From Gymnothorax reevesii (Eukaryota > Chordata > Actinopteri > Anguilliformes > Muraenidae), in NCBI GenBank assembly GCA_029721435.1, contig CM056592.1, forward strand, positions 33,553,611-33,617,610: a DNA stretch of 64,000 bases. Direction: 5' to 3'. Each line of letters opens with the position of its first letter. Position 1 is the stretch's first letter. The position numbers and the translations under genes are program-made. Shown here piece after piece: positions 12,054-51,356 of the stretch. The notes beneath the pieces are model-generated. The model did no database searches and had not been told where the DNA came from. It worked only from the letters and a program-made list of their open reading frames with translations.

Positions 12054-12132
12054 AATTGAAGCACTGATTACTAAAACCCCACAAGTCAGGTCAAGTGTGA
12101 CTTATGGGGTTTTAGTAATAGGTGCTTCAATT
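12054..12132. repeat. 79-nt near-perfect hairpin
   Basis: The left arm 12054-12088 and right arm 12098-12132 are inverted copies that match at about 32 of 35 positions, with a 9-nt loop. The arms contain GAAGCAC and ATTACTAAAACCCCA. The size and pairing resemble a pre-miRNA, but a tiny MITE is equally possible. The hairpin lies in the intergenic region 2.4 kb upstream of FOXK2. Confidence 0.6.
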
Positions 12133-12239
12133 TTCATTTGTGTGATCATGAGGGATATGCAAGCATGAGGTAGCTGTCCAGCGAATTTTTGGGTCATTCT
12201 TTGTTAAAATTACTCATATAAATGAAACATTGACGCACA

Positions 12240-12248
12240 AGCACACAC

Positions 12249-12288
<40 letters not shown>

Positions 12289-12290
12289 CA
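12240..12290. repeat. (CA)n microsatellite
   Basis: About 24 CA units with a single CG interruption. Confidence 0.95.
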
Positions 12291-12589
12291 GCAGTGCATG
12301 AAAAAATATTCCTCTATTGTTGCATATTTGGCATGCTGAATGGCATCAGATCTTCATATAATCCATAATTAAACAACAAATTCAACAATTCCATCAAAAA
12401 CCCATATCACTCCTCCGAAAAAATTATAGCTCCTTTAGTTATCAGTGAATGAATGAACCTAATTTAATTTTTAATTACTGTCAATTGAACACAGCCAGGT
12501 TTGAGTGCAGACAGCCCACATGAAGAAGCCCGACACATTTTTAACTTTATAATCGCGAGGAAGTAATCAAAGCAAAGTTTTCGCACAGC

Positions 12590-12975
12590 ATGATCAAAGA
12601 AAATGATACAACAGCTGCGAAAAAGTTTCTGAAATTACTAAAATCTGCAAAGTGCTACAGAACCATTCCTAAGGTTCTGAGACACCATCGAACATCAGGG
12701 AGAGCAATTATCTCCATGAGCAAAAAACTACGCCTCCCCATGCAACAATACTGGTGAATTGGGCATGTTCAAAAAAACAATGATGACTCTTCTCAGGAGT
12801 AGTCGCTTTCCTCAACGGTTCAGCAACAACTCGTTGAGAAAGTAGAAAAATATCCAAGAAAAATCTCCAAAGAACATGCAGGCCTCTAGCCTCACTTTAG
12901 ATCAGTGTTTGCAACTCCTCAGTAAGAAAGAGTCAAGCTCAAGTGTCATCACTGAGAGTGTGGCAACTGTTCAAA
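12590..12975 (+). mobile_element. Decayed Tc1-like transposase fragment (second family)
   Basis: Phrases such as AGAACCATTCCTAAGGTTCTG, ATCTCCAAAGAACATGCAGG and AGTAAGAAAGAGTCAAG follow the order of the helix-turn-helix and linker part of fish Tc1-like transposase genes, as I remember them. Many indels break every frame. It belongs to a different Tc1 subfamily from the 16.2 and 33.8 kb copies, and no terminal repeats are recognisable. Confidence 0.55.
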
Positions 12976-13500
12976 CCCTTGAGCAGGGCAACGTTAGGAC
13001 ACTGGAATTACTTACTCTTTGTCCAAAGAATTGTATGATGCTTTGGGTAAAATCTTCAGCTTAGCGACTCCTGTGTATGAATCGTAATGGCAGTGAATGT
13101 GCAGAATTCAAAATATAATAAGTGGTTGTCTCAAAATTTCAAGGGAGGAAAAAAAAAAAAAAAAACACAATTCGATTATCCCTTTGCCTTTTGGCATAAA
13201 AATGTTCTAAAGACAGACTCACACCCTCATTTTTTACATATACACTATTAATTTAATATATTCTGGGACCTCTCCATATTAATCATATTAAAATACAGAA
13301 TTTGAACATAATTATGTTGAATGGCTGTTTCTGAAAATGTTTCAGCGCATGTTTGTAATCATCACACAATGTCGTATTTTTTGACATAAACAGCGGTAAA
13401 TATTAAGCAAAAAAAAGAAAAGAAAAGAAAGACAAGATTTTCCTTTCTAAACAGTCAGTGGTAAGCCATCGAGTTAAGCTGCGCCCCACCCCGAAAGCCT
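12976..13500. other. AT-rich intergenic DNA
   Basis: Only an A run at about 13150-13165 and a short (GAAAA)n tract at about 13411-13431 stand out. Confidence 0.5.
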
Positions 13501-13501
13501 G

Positions 13502-13516
13502 ACTGTTTATAAACAC
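13502..13516. promoter_or_regulatory. Palindromic forkhead-type motif upstream of FOXK2
   Basis: TGTTTATAAACA contains TGTTTAT and, on the other strand, an overlapping copy of the RYMAAYA forkhead core. It lies about 970 bp upstream of the FOXK2 start codon, so autoregulation is conceivable. That is inference from a short motif. Confidence 0.3.
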
Positions 13517-13547
13517 TTGCTCGATTCTCACAACCTTGCTCCGCGTA

Positions 13548-13555
13548 TGACGTCA
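13548..13555. promoter_or_regulatory. Perfect CRE/ATF site TGACGTCA
   Basis: An exact TGACGTCA palindrome 927 bp upstream of the FOXK2 start codon. A short motif can occur by chance. Confidence 0.35.
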
Positions 13556-13779
13556 TTACTATAGCACATGTCTGAATCAGAAACTTGTTTTCACATGCTA
13601 GACTGGAAATACACAGTATACATTTTACTTAATCTCCACAGCTTTCCGACAGAGACATGCACATGACTTAAGCTTCTTCTACTGAATGCACGGATTCGAT
13701 CATAATGCGCTCCACAAGTTTCAAGAAACTTTTAACCAATTTTGGACCAATGACCTCCATACCACGCTTAGTCGACCAA

Positions 13780-13799
13780 GTTTCCCAGAGCATTCTGGG

Positions 13800-13801
<2 letters not shown>
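13780..13801. promoter_or_regulatory. Possible ZNF143/STAF-like site
   Basis: TTTCCCAGAGCATTCTGGG resembles the TTCCCAGAATGC core used by ZNF143/THAP11 at CpG-rich vertebrate promoters. It lies about 700 bp upstream of the FOXK2 start codon. Confidence 0.25.
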
Positions 13802-42620
<28,819 letters not shown>

Positions 42621-43950
42621 AGCCTCCACTGCCACTGTCTCATGGGTTCTTTTTCTTTTTTCCCCCTCCTCCCTCTATCCCTCCGCTTTTCGTTTGGTTT
42701 TCTTCACCTTTATCTACTCCAAGGTGCCAAAACGGGAAGATCACAAGTCAGGCTGTCTTCGAACTCCAGAACACCCAACACCCAATGAACTGAAAAAAAA
42801 GGAAAGGGTCAAAGAGATGAGGAGAATCGAAAGCAGCTGGTGACCCTGTGAGGACTGCGATGCAAAAAACAAAGAATGAACTGAGGCAGGAAGCCTGGAA
42901 GAGAGACTGATGTAGGAAGCAGGATCAGGGTGGAGAAAATGGGGCGAGAGCCACTGAAGCTGTGCTGCACCTCCATCTCGACTACCTCAGTGCAGGCTGG
43001 GAGGAGGGCGTTGCTGGGGCTGGAACTGACCAATGAGAGGAGCCCGCAGCTGCATGATGAGCGCTTACTGTCCGATCTCTTCTGCAAAAAACAAAATTAA
43101 AAAAAAAAATTGTACTCCTTAAAGGGAACAAAAACATTTGGAGCCATTCCTGTACCTTGGCAGCTAGCCTTCATGTGACCTACCTAATGCCGTTGTTAGT
43201 AGATAATGCAGTATTTTGTTGTCCATGTGGAACTTAAGATCTTTATTTGGGTGTGATCTTATTTCTGTTTTGCGCCAAGAATTTGAGATGAAATGGCGTC
43301 ATTGCTAACATTTCAAATCGCTCCACTCGTACTTTGGAATCCGAGCGTTTTTTTTTTTTTTTTTCTTTTATTGTATGTGGATTTCGGTTCAGTGAAAATG
43401 AATGTAGTTTTGTTTCCTTTTTTTTAATCAATAGAGTGGATTGGTTTATTTGTCTATATGGTCAAATCAGAATGAAGTTTCTTTATCTACAGATGCATAT
43501 TTTAACAGGTAACCAATGATATATGAAATAATTTCCATGTGTAGTCGACCAGATGCTTTATGGAGCTTGCATGTAACTGATTAGACAAAATGTACCTGAG
43601 CCGTTAACTGAAAATGGAACTGAAGAGAAAAACTAAGAATCTGACCAGAGCTGCACTTACTGTGTTTCTGAATTTGTAATAATTTCTTTTTTACCTTTGT
43701 TTTCGTTATCATTGGCTGTGTTTGTTACTTTGTGTTGGAGTTGGCAGTCTCTTGCTTGATAATTTTATTCTGTTTAGGCGAGCAAAGTCTTCAAACTGTA
43801 TGTTTCCAAGAGGAAAAGTGATAGATGTTCGTTCTGCTTCAGTGGGTAAATGCTTTTTATATATATAAACATATATAAATTAATTTAAAATCATACACAA
43901 AGCCTTGCAAATCTGTGTTTCTGAGCTTCATCTCAATGGAAAGAATGACT
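42621..43950 (+). other. foxk2: FOXK2 3'UTR (end not defined)
   Basis: Non-coding, with pyrimidine-rich sequence after the stop. An ATTAAA variant signal occurs at 43096-43101. T-rich, ATATATA- and TGTAAAT-like tracts continue to about 43.9 kb, as in long vertebrate 3'UTRs. I see no canonical AATAAA before 44.9 kb, so the end is a guess. Confidence 0.4.
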
Positions 43951-43987
43951 GGAGAAACAAGGTGCTGGATCGTGTGGCTGAAAGGTT

Positions 43988-44172
43988 ACCCCCTCGCCGA
44001 CAAAGTAGTCGGAGGGAGCAATAACACCGCCCGTCCGTCCGTCCTTCTGTCATAACAAATCTGGTTTCTGTTCAATAACTTTAATGTTCGGATTTTAACT
44101 AAATTTGATGTGAAGGTACTTGGTATCAAAATACAGCCCGATTTCGATTTCTGAGTGTGTAGGTCAAAGGTC
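43988..44172 (+). repeat. C5/G5-hairpin, GTCCGTCC-tailed interspersed repeat
   Basis: Begins TTACCCCCTCGCCGAC, with the pairing half GTCGGAGGG, followed by CCGTCCGTCCGTCC. It ends in phrases such as GGTCAAAGGTCATAGCTCA. The same layout is seen near 31.17 kb and, inverted, near 63.6 kb. Confidence 0.5.
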
Positions 44173-44642
44173 ATAGCTCATTAAATATGCGAAAATGGTT
44201 TCCAGAAGATCTAACAGTAGAACGTGATGACTTTCCCATTGGACCCTATCATTTTCTTGTCATGAATGCAGCCTCTTTAATCACATCCAAGATTTCTTTC
44301 ATGCCATTACACTGTTTCAAATATTATACAGTACTAACCTTTCAAAGTTCAGGGATGCATTCGTATGTCTTCACTTTTCACTCTTTCATTTTGTTACCTT
44401 CTTGTGTATGCTTTAATCTTCTGTCAGTCCCTGATTTTATAAACAGTCTTTTATAAGATCTTCATACCAATTAACAAAGTTTAATTTGAAATCTTCTCAT
44501 GGGCCATTCCATAAAGTAGTAAACGTTCTGTACATCCAATCCCCAGGCCTGAATAACTTCCTTGCCTAGTAATATAGTATAGTCTAATGAAAGTAACAAC
44601 TTCTGACGTATATACACATGTACAACATTTGTACCCGGCGAG

Positions 44643-44838
44643 GGGATGCTACTTGGCTTTGCGTTGCCCTTGTATATGATTTGTTGCATGACAGAGTACT
44701 GTATGGATGTGCGTGAGAGCCTTTAAGGAGCTGTATCATGGTTACTGCTCATGCTCAAAGTTGCATCCCAAGAAAGTGATTCTGTTCGACATAATCTGAT
44801 TTCATCCTTGCCAATTTCTTTGTTTTTGTATTGTGCTT
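44643..44838 (+). repeat. 196-bp dispersed direct repeat, copy A
   Basis: From GGGATGCTAC to TTGTATTGTGCTT. It is nearly identical to 46056-46251, with about a dozen differences including 1-4 bp indels. Function unknown. Confidence 0.85.
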
Positions 44839-45051
44839 CCTACAGTGATGAGTATTCTGTGTAAATTCGAGGATTCAAGACTCCATTTAGCCAAAGTCTA
44901 TGAGGAATATAGGCGTGTTTGCCTCCAATAAACATCATAGGGGAAGAATATCTCTCCTTCATGGGTATCTGCATAGTTTGCAACGTTGCCACAATGGCTA
45001 CGTAGCCGATGTTAGCTAGCTATTCAACTAGTCTGATTTTCTTCAAATAAA

Positions 45052-45592
45052 TTAAAGTGCCCCTATTATGGTATTTAATTATTTTAATGTTGTAGCCTGA
45101 ATCATATCATTTTTATGCGCATTTAAAAGGTACACCGTGTCAGAACAACTCAAGGTCACCTCCAGAAGCGCTCTCTGCTGCAAAATTTGCTGCTCCAGAG
45201 CTGACTGAAACGCCCCAATCGCTTCTGGCCATTTTTTCATCAATTGGTGATGTCACTATTTGAATTTTCGTGCCAAGCAGATAGTTTGGCACGCCCTTGA
45301 ATCGAGGGTTTCGCCCACGGGCTTAACCAGTATTTGTTTCTGAAGCATAAATCCATTTATAGTAAGGGGTGTGACAAGGGGCACGAACGGTGGACCAATC
45401 ACAGCACACTGGGGTTTTCGGGAGAGAGGGGACAGGACTTTCAATGGAGAGTTTCACAGGTGGGTACTGCAGAATAGGCAAGCATGAGAACTTGTTTTTT
45501 TTTTTTTAAACAATGACTCAAAACCTTTTCCTGTAGAGTTCAAGAATACATGATTTATCAGTGAAAAGTCACAGAATAGGGGCACTTGACAA
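45052..45592. mobile_element. Non-autonomous DNA element with AAGTGCCCCTATT ends
   Basis: AAAGTGCCCCTATTATGG on the left and AGAATAGGGGCACTTG on the right are inverted termini about 540 bp apart. The interior has no transposase. The family is not identified, but these termini are familiar from fish repeats. Confidence 0.5.
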
Positions 45593-46000
45593 AGGCATTC
45601 TGCTAGTGATCTACTGTAGCCGCAATAGCCACATAGGGAACGTTAGCTTGTAATTTGGCTAATAGTGTGATGCTGCAATCTACATGAAGCGAGTTAACGT
45701 GATGTAGCTAGCTACTTAGCTGGCAAAAATTGTGTGTGAAATGAAAGTAGCAGAAAAACGCAGATCTTCACTACTTTGACTTCATCGGTAGCTTCCGAAT
45801 CATTCACCACGTAAGCTGCATGCTTCCAGTTTGGTGGACTTCGCCGTCATTTTGACGTGAAAACACCCATAAGCAGCAAGCGGCCATGCGCGTCTTTCAT
45901 GAGTTCTGAGCATGCGCAGTAATTGTGGCACAGCTCCTTTAAATCATCTGATATCTAGGCAATTAATGTGGTGATTCCATATATACATACCCAGTGTTTA

Positions 46001-46298
46001 AAAATGCTAGTTAACGGGTCTGGTGAACTTCCAGTGTGGTGTGATTGTGTGGTGTGGGATGCTACGCTTTGCGTTGCCCTTGTATATGATTTGTTGCATT
46101 ACAGAGTACTGTATGGATGTGCATGAGAGCCTTTAAGGAGCTGCATCATGGTTACTGCTCATGCTCAGAAGTTGCATCCCAAGAAAGTGATTCTGTTCGA
46201 CATAATCTGATTTCATCCTTGCCAATTTGTCTTTGTTTTTGTATTGTGCTTAAAATGCTAGTTAACAGGTCTGGTGAACTTCCAGTGTGGTGTGATTG
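46001..46298 (+). repeat. Direct repeat copy B flanked by duplicated 47-bp arms
   Basis: The block AAAATGCTAGTTAACGGGTC followed by TGGTGAACTTCCAGTG occurs at 46001-46047 and again at 46252-46298. The second 196-bp repeat copy (46056-46251) sits between the two. The arrangement suggests that copy B was inserted and the flank duplicated. Confidence 0.8.
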
Positions 46299-46558
46299 CC
46301 AGAACATGCTCACTGCACACGCTGTGAAGGTGGTCCCATGGTCACTGTGTCCATATGCGCTCCAACTTTACTACAGAAATGCAGTCACCATCCACGTAGC
46401 TTCAATTTGGAAAGCGATGAGCTGTTTGCTGATAACTCTCAACCACTTCAGAAAACAGGAGTAATGCTTGGTCAACGGCATTCATAGTCATCCTGAATCA
46501 TTGAGGAACTGCAGTCACTGTTTAACTGGCAGACCTGCTGCTGAGACGATGCAGCCGA

Positions 46559-47068
46559 TCATTCTTCGGATTCACTTGTCCATAACTGTGTTACAGATGC
46601 AAAACTCACGAAGATGCTTGCTGGATATAAAAGTACACATTTGTGCACAGCTCTTAAACTTTGAGCAATTTGGTCTGTCCCGACTATCTTACTTGATATT
46701 TCCTCAATCCTGGGTTGAACCAGAAGTGGTTCTGGATCTGCCATCTGGAATGAGGTCACAGAGCTCTCATTTCTTATTGGATCAGAGAGGGAGCTCTGAG
46801 GAGCCTTGAGCGAGGGTACGCAACAGCAGCAGTCCTGGACGACTTCACACATGAAAGCCAAGATGTTCATCAGTAGCTGCAGACCCAGCCGTGCGCAGTT
46901 AATAGAAGCGGAAATCTCTTCACATGAAGCTTCAGAGGAATTAACATGATTTTTCTTAAAGCGTATGGTCGGAGATGGACTTGCTTTTGATGGCTCCCTC
47001 ACATATTCCGCAAACGTTTGGAGAGTTAGTTGCACACGTCCTAAGAAACTTGTGCAACGCGTACACAA
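46559..47068 (-). CDS. Unassigned 169-codon ORF (doubtful)
   Basis: The longest ORF of the window, between the two convergent gene ends. It reads MCTRCTSFLGRVQLTLQTFA and onward, with ARLGLQLLMNILAFMCEVVQ and DCCCCVPSLKAPQSSLSDP in the middle, and ends SVTQLWTSESEE. I recognise no domain, signal peptide or clear membrane segment. It is AT-moderate, not a simple repeat, and could be an exon of an unknown gene, a decayed repeat or chance. No promoter or poly(A) signal is placed. Confidence 0.15.
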   Translation of the reverse strand: MCTRCTSFLGRVQLTLQTFAEYVREPSKASPSPTIRFKKNHVNSSEASCEEISASINCARLGLQLLMNILAFMCEVVQDCCCCVPSLKAPQSSLSDPIRNESSVTSFQMADPEPLLVQPRIEEISSKIVGTDQIAQSLRAVHKCVLLYPASIFVSFASVTQLWTSESEE

Positions 47069-48170
47069 GATGTAAGGTAGGCGTTAATTATAGGGGCAGT
47101 ACGGAGATTTGAGAATCGGGTTTCATTCACAGATTGTCTGGAAGCTGCACACCAGAGGCCTCCAGCCCGAATTCAGCACACCTGATTCAGCAGCTCATCA
47201 AGATCTCTAACTGGGAAATGAGGAGTACTTCGCTTCGGGTGGAGCAGCTGGTCATAAGATCACCAATATCAGTAACGACCCACATCTATATACCAAACAA
47301 TTACAGGAGGTGCGACATAATTCCCATCAAAACTGTTTTTGAGTTCTTGGATACTGAGTTGTAAAGTTTGACCAGATGATGGTGCTAAAAGGAAGATATT
47401 AGGGTCCCACAGAGCTAAAGAAAACTGTTCACAATGTCATTGGCTGAACCAACCAGGAGACGTGAGACGCGTCCGCCATCTTGTGTAAGAAATCGGCAGG
47501 GGAAACAAGTGCATATGTGAATTCATGAATTATTTGGAAAAACACTGAATTTCTTTCACAGCAAAAATATTATGTATGATAAGTATTAAATCTGTTAATT
47601 GTAGTATCAGCATATTGTTCACGTATGCTCATATACAAACTTCACCTACGTTAGTATATCCTTAGAATCTTACTTCATGTAAAAATCATCAACTTTATAT
47701 CTGTGTTCCACCTCTAAACTACCTTGGTCGAAGGTTTCTCACAGTTCCATACGGGATGCCATCCTTCGGTAAGATGGCGGACACGAATCTCGCCAAAACT
47801 GGTCTCATGTCCACTCCTCAATGCCTCAGGAACTAGCAGGAAGTTTAATGCAGTTCCCATAAAAACTGTTCAATTTACCACCCCAACACAAAAACTTTGT
47901 GGCAGTACTGGCAGCGTCAGAGGCCAATCCATAAATATCCACTGAAAACTCCATTTCGGCAATATAATGAACAAACAAAATATCAGCACCCTGAGGAGGC
48001 GAGCAAAAGCACAGTATCCTGAAGGATTCAACCAGTTCATGTCATAAAACAGTAAAGGCATGTATTATAAAAACAAAGACTTTCACACCAAATTAATACC
48101 ACATGGGGGGGAATACATTTCACTGGACCAAAAATGATAGCAGAATCCAATGTGGTAGAAAGTACAAATA
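47069..48170. other. Intergenic DNA between the convergent genes
   Basis: No gene or named repeat. Two phrases, GCGTCCGCCATCTTGTG and AAGATGGCGGACACG, occur in inverted orientation near 47467 and 47771 and hint at an old dispersed element of about 320 bp. Confidence 0.4.
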
Positions 48171-48372
48171 TTAACCCTTAGAGCGCTGAGTGCAACTCCT
48201 ATCACTCAGATGCAAGATATCAAAATCAAAACTGTTGAAAACCTATCATGTGGCAACTTGTTTAAAAGGGGAGCCCTATTAAACAAGTTTCCACATGATG
48301 GGTTTTCAACAGCACAAGATAATTGAATATATATATATATTTTTTTTTTATTTATTGCTCTTAAAGGGTTAA
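48171..48372. mobile_element. Palindromic TTAA-type MITE, copy 3 (intact ends)
   Basis: TTAACCCTTAGAGCGCT at the left and CTCTTAAAGGGTTAA at the right, with TTAA on both sides. The core holds GTTGAAAACCTATCATGTGG and its inverted partner CCACATGATGGGTTTTCAAC, with a short spacer. Confidence 0.85.
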
Positions 48373-49225
48373 GAACTGTGTGGAAGTGTCTTATTCTACT
48401 CAACAACTGTGGGTTAAAATCACTGAGAGTTCTCACTCAAGCTTTCAACATGCAAACGATGGAATAACAGGCCGACCAGTCCTACAGTCATGGCACAGAG
48501 CTCAGGCATACACACTAATGATCAAGCAACAGATTTTATATTTAACAGCTCACAATACTGTTCTGCTGCTCAAATCCACTCCAAACCAAACCCATCCCAT
48601 GCAGAAGGTCCAGCCGATACCGAGAAGCCCCCTGATCACCAAGGGATCATCAGGTTTACCTTCTGTCGTTTAACACAAGCCATTTCTGATTACGTTTCCT
48701 CACAGAAAATGAATTTATTCGCAGAAATTGCCAAGTGTCAGATGCACACGGAAGGTCAAAATACTAATGGTGCCAATCGTGTGCGCAGTAACCACAAGGT
48801 TAATTTAACTGGTGGCGTGTACCGACTTAAAGATGTGACGTCAGCGCCACGGTTTCTCATCCACTTCCCTCATCACCGACAGTATCGTTAAGAAGTTTGT
48901 GAAAGAGTCATTCTTGCAATAGCCCGTCCCAGAGCCATTAAACAAACTAAACAAAACTGGCACATACATTGACCAGAACCGCTAGTTCTGAGCCAAACTC
49001 ATTAACGTTAAAGAAATTAGGGCAAATATGGTAGGGAAAGTGTTTGCATACAATGCTGGTGAGTTCAAATTTCGATTTGTTCATGAACTCGAAAATAACT
49101 AGGCTACACCTGGAGGTGCAAAGCAGGCACAAGCTATGCTCTGTTTATATAGCCGAAGAACAAACTGAACAGTAATAAAGTCCATCATGTTTGTTTAATT
49201 AAACCTCTTCAAATTTCCAGACAAC

Positions 49226-50135
49226 TTAACCCTTAGAGCACTAAATGCAGCTATTGTTGCGGAATGATGTAAAATATGAAAGCTGTGTGAAACCTATTAT
49301 GTGGTGACTTGTTTATGTTACGACCCCTGGTGGCTCAGTCAGTCATGGCGCTGTTGCGGAGTCGTAACATAACTTGGTGCAATTGTGCATGACACGCGGA
49401 GGTAAACTACAAAGGCAGTTAGACTTCCTACAAGGAATTTTATTGACCTTGTACTTGAAAAATGGCCACACACAAAAAGACTCACAGACATACGTTCAGG
49501 AGCAGGGAAACATAGTGGGCGGCTGCCAAAGAAAATAGATTTAAAGAAAAAAAACCAAACCCCCTGACAGTGAGCACTCGCTCACTAAAAATACAACGGA
49601 TGGCACACGCCCTCTAATCTGGTGTATTTAACAGAGTAAAATCCTACGGGCAAGATGTATACCCCGAGGTCTCTACCCTGTCTCCCTCCCCTGACGTAGT
49701 CAACAAATACCATTATCGTACTACTACAACAATAACAACAACAAAAAAAACTATATAAGAAACAAGACAACAACACTACATATCAAATGACAAGACTAAC
49801 TCTCACAACAAACCAGCAACAAAAGGAGTTTCTTTTTTTTTGCTTTCTGTCGATGCAGCAAGTTAAATAGGGGAGTCGGCCGCCTTCTGATTGGCTAACG
49901 GAATGGTTGGACTGATGAGAAAACGCGTAACAGCTGGAGACCTAATGAGAATGATAGTGAGAAAACAGCAGAGGGAACCAAACGACACACAGCCTACGCA
50001 GAGATTACAACAAATTTTAAATATACGCATAAGGCAACGTGCGTAACAGTTTAGAAGAGCTCCTCATGATCGGTTTTCAACAGCGGAAGATAAATTTGTA
50101 TTTTAAAAAAATTATTTCAGCACTCAGAGGGTTAA
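49226..50135. mobile_element. Palindromic TTAA-type MITE, copy 4, split by a solo LTR
   Basis: The left half runs from TTAACCCTTAGAGCACT to GTGGTGACTTGTTTA, ending at 49315. The right half resumes at 50049 with GTTTAGAAGAGCTCC, passes ATGATCGGTTTTCAACAGC and ends CACTCAGAGGGTTAA. Removing the inserted LTR and one copy of GTTTA restores a MITE of about 170 bp with TTAA on each side. Confidence 0.85.
49316..50048. mobile_element. Solo LTR (Gypsy-like) nested in the MITE
   Basis: 733 bp beginning TGTTACGACCCCTGG and ending GTGCGTAACA, so it has TG...CA ends within a short TGTTACG/CGTAACA inverted repeat. It is flanked by a perfect 5-bp target duplication, GTTTA (49311-49315 and 50049-50053). 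No internal gag or pol region follows, so it is a solo LTR. TGTTACGACCC starts are typical of fish Ty3/Gypsy LTRs as I know them. Confidence 0.85.
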
Positions 50136-50254
50136 CTAATGACAGGGCCAAATTAAGAGGTCCTGAGCCAATTTGGCCGTCGAGCAGAAGCAAACAGGAT
50201 TCACTCCGTTCCGCAGTTCGACAACACTTTCGCAACTAGCTAACACTCCCATCC

Positions 50255-51249
50255 AGATACACAATACACCTCTTTATTCTGAAAAAGAAAAACATGAGTG
50301 TCAACAAAAAAAATGTGTGATTTCTTTATGATACAGCTGTGTATTGCGGTTAACGTCAGTCCTTAGACTCAGAAATGTATTTGTGCTACGACAAACGTGT
50401 CCAAGCCAGAAAACCGAGCACTTCCAACCTGCTATGCAGTTCGCCCACAGAGGATAATGCTGGTATTTTAGTGTAAAATGCGATAGGCTGTACCATAATA
50501 CATACAAGCGAGTAACATGAAATGCAAAAACCATTACGGATCTCTTTTTTTTTTTTAAACTTATCTATACATGTACTCCACAGTTATACGTTCAGTCTGC
50601 CATTATGGATATACGCTGTAAAAAGAAGGATCTGTCCCTATAGCTATTTTATACGTGTATGTGTAACCCACCATGTATGCTGGGTCATGTTGATTAGTTG
50701 ACATTAGCAGCTGTGCTAACAAGCTCACAAAACTGACTTGATTCTTTAAAAAAAAAGAAATTAAGTGGATACCACAGAAGACATTCATTTAGTGTGTTCA
50801 ACTCATATGCGGGGCTTAAAAATGGTCAAGTAGTCCAGCCCTCCTTGAAAAAAAGCAGTTTAAAAATAAAGTAAGTGCAGTCTTTTCAAAAATAAATTTC
50901 CCTCTTCTCAGAAATTAGCATAAGGAAATATGGATCAGTTTGTGCCACTGTGCTGTGGGCCGTCCGCGTCACGCTCCTTAGCTGCTCAGACAGGTTTTTT
51001 AAAGTAATCGCGGGGAAAGAAGGACACAAACTCCGTCTGGCGCATACACTCGTCCACTTGGTCTTCCTCCCATTGGCTCATTTTGCCACCGCATTGCCAT
51101 GACATTCCCGCTGCCAAGCCACTCCCCTCCAATGCCCACTGGCCACGGTGTGCAGTTTGCGTTTGTCCTCAGCAGGCAAGTCTGAAAAGGCCGTTCCCGA
51201 AAAACACCCTCCACACTCGTCTTCTTCGACTAGTCCCTTCGAGTGCCTC
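50255..51249 (-). other. wdr45b: WDR45B 3'UTR (extent inferred)
   Basis: Non-coding sequence between the stop codon and the candidate poly(A) signal. The ORFs in it match no family I know. Confidence 0.4.
50273..50278 (-). terminator. wdr45b: Candidate WDR45B polyadenylation signal
   Basis: TTTATT on the plus strand is AATAAA on the minus strand, about 970 bases downstream of the WDR45B stop codon. It is the first strong signal seen before the MITE/LTR block. Confidence 0.4.
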
Positions 51250-51356
51250 TTAGATCTTTTCATCCATCATTTCCAGAAACTGAGCGTAGACGTCCCTCGA
51301 ACACTCCCCTTTTTGGTTGAACAGGAACTTGTAGTAGCTGCCATCTGCACATATGG
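51250..51356 (-). CDS. wdr45b: WDR45B final coding exon
   Basis: Reads (A)[19 protein letters not shown], then [15 protein letters not shown] and TAA (51250-51252). The acceptor follows a C-rich tract (CCACCCCCTCCAG). Confidence 0.96.

Noticed and set aside
43988..44060. GTCCGTCCGTCC runs as a CRISPR-like or tandem array
   Set aside because: The units are four bases long with no spacers; this is part of an interspersed eukaryotic repeat.
48490..48891. 133-codon plus-strand ORF
   Set aside because: No domain, no splice or promoter context and unremarkable composition; not supported as a gene.
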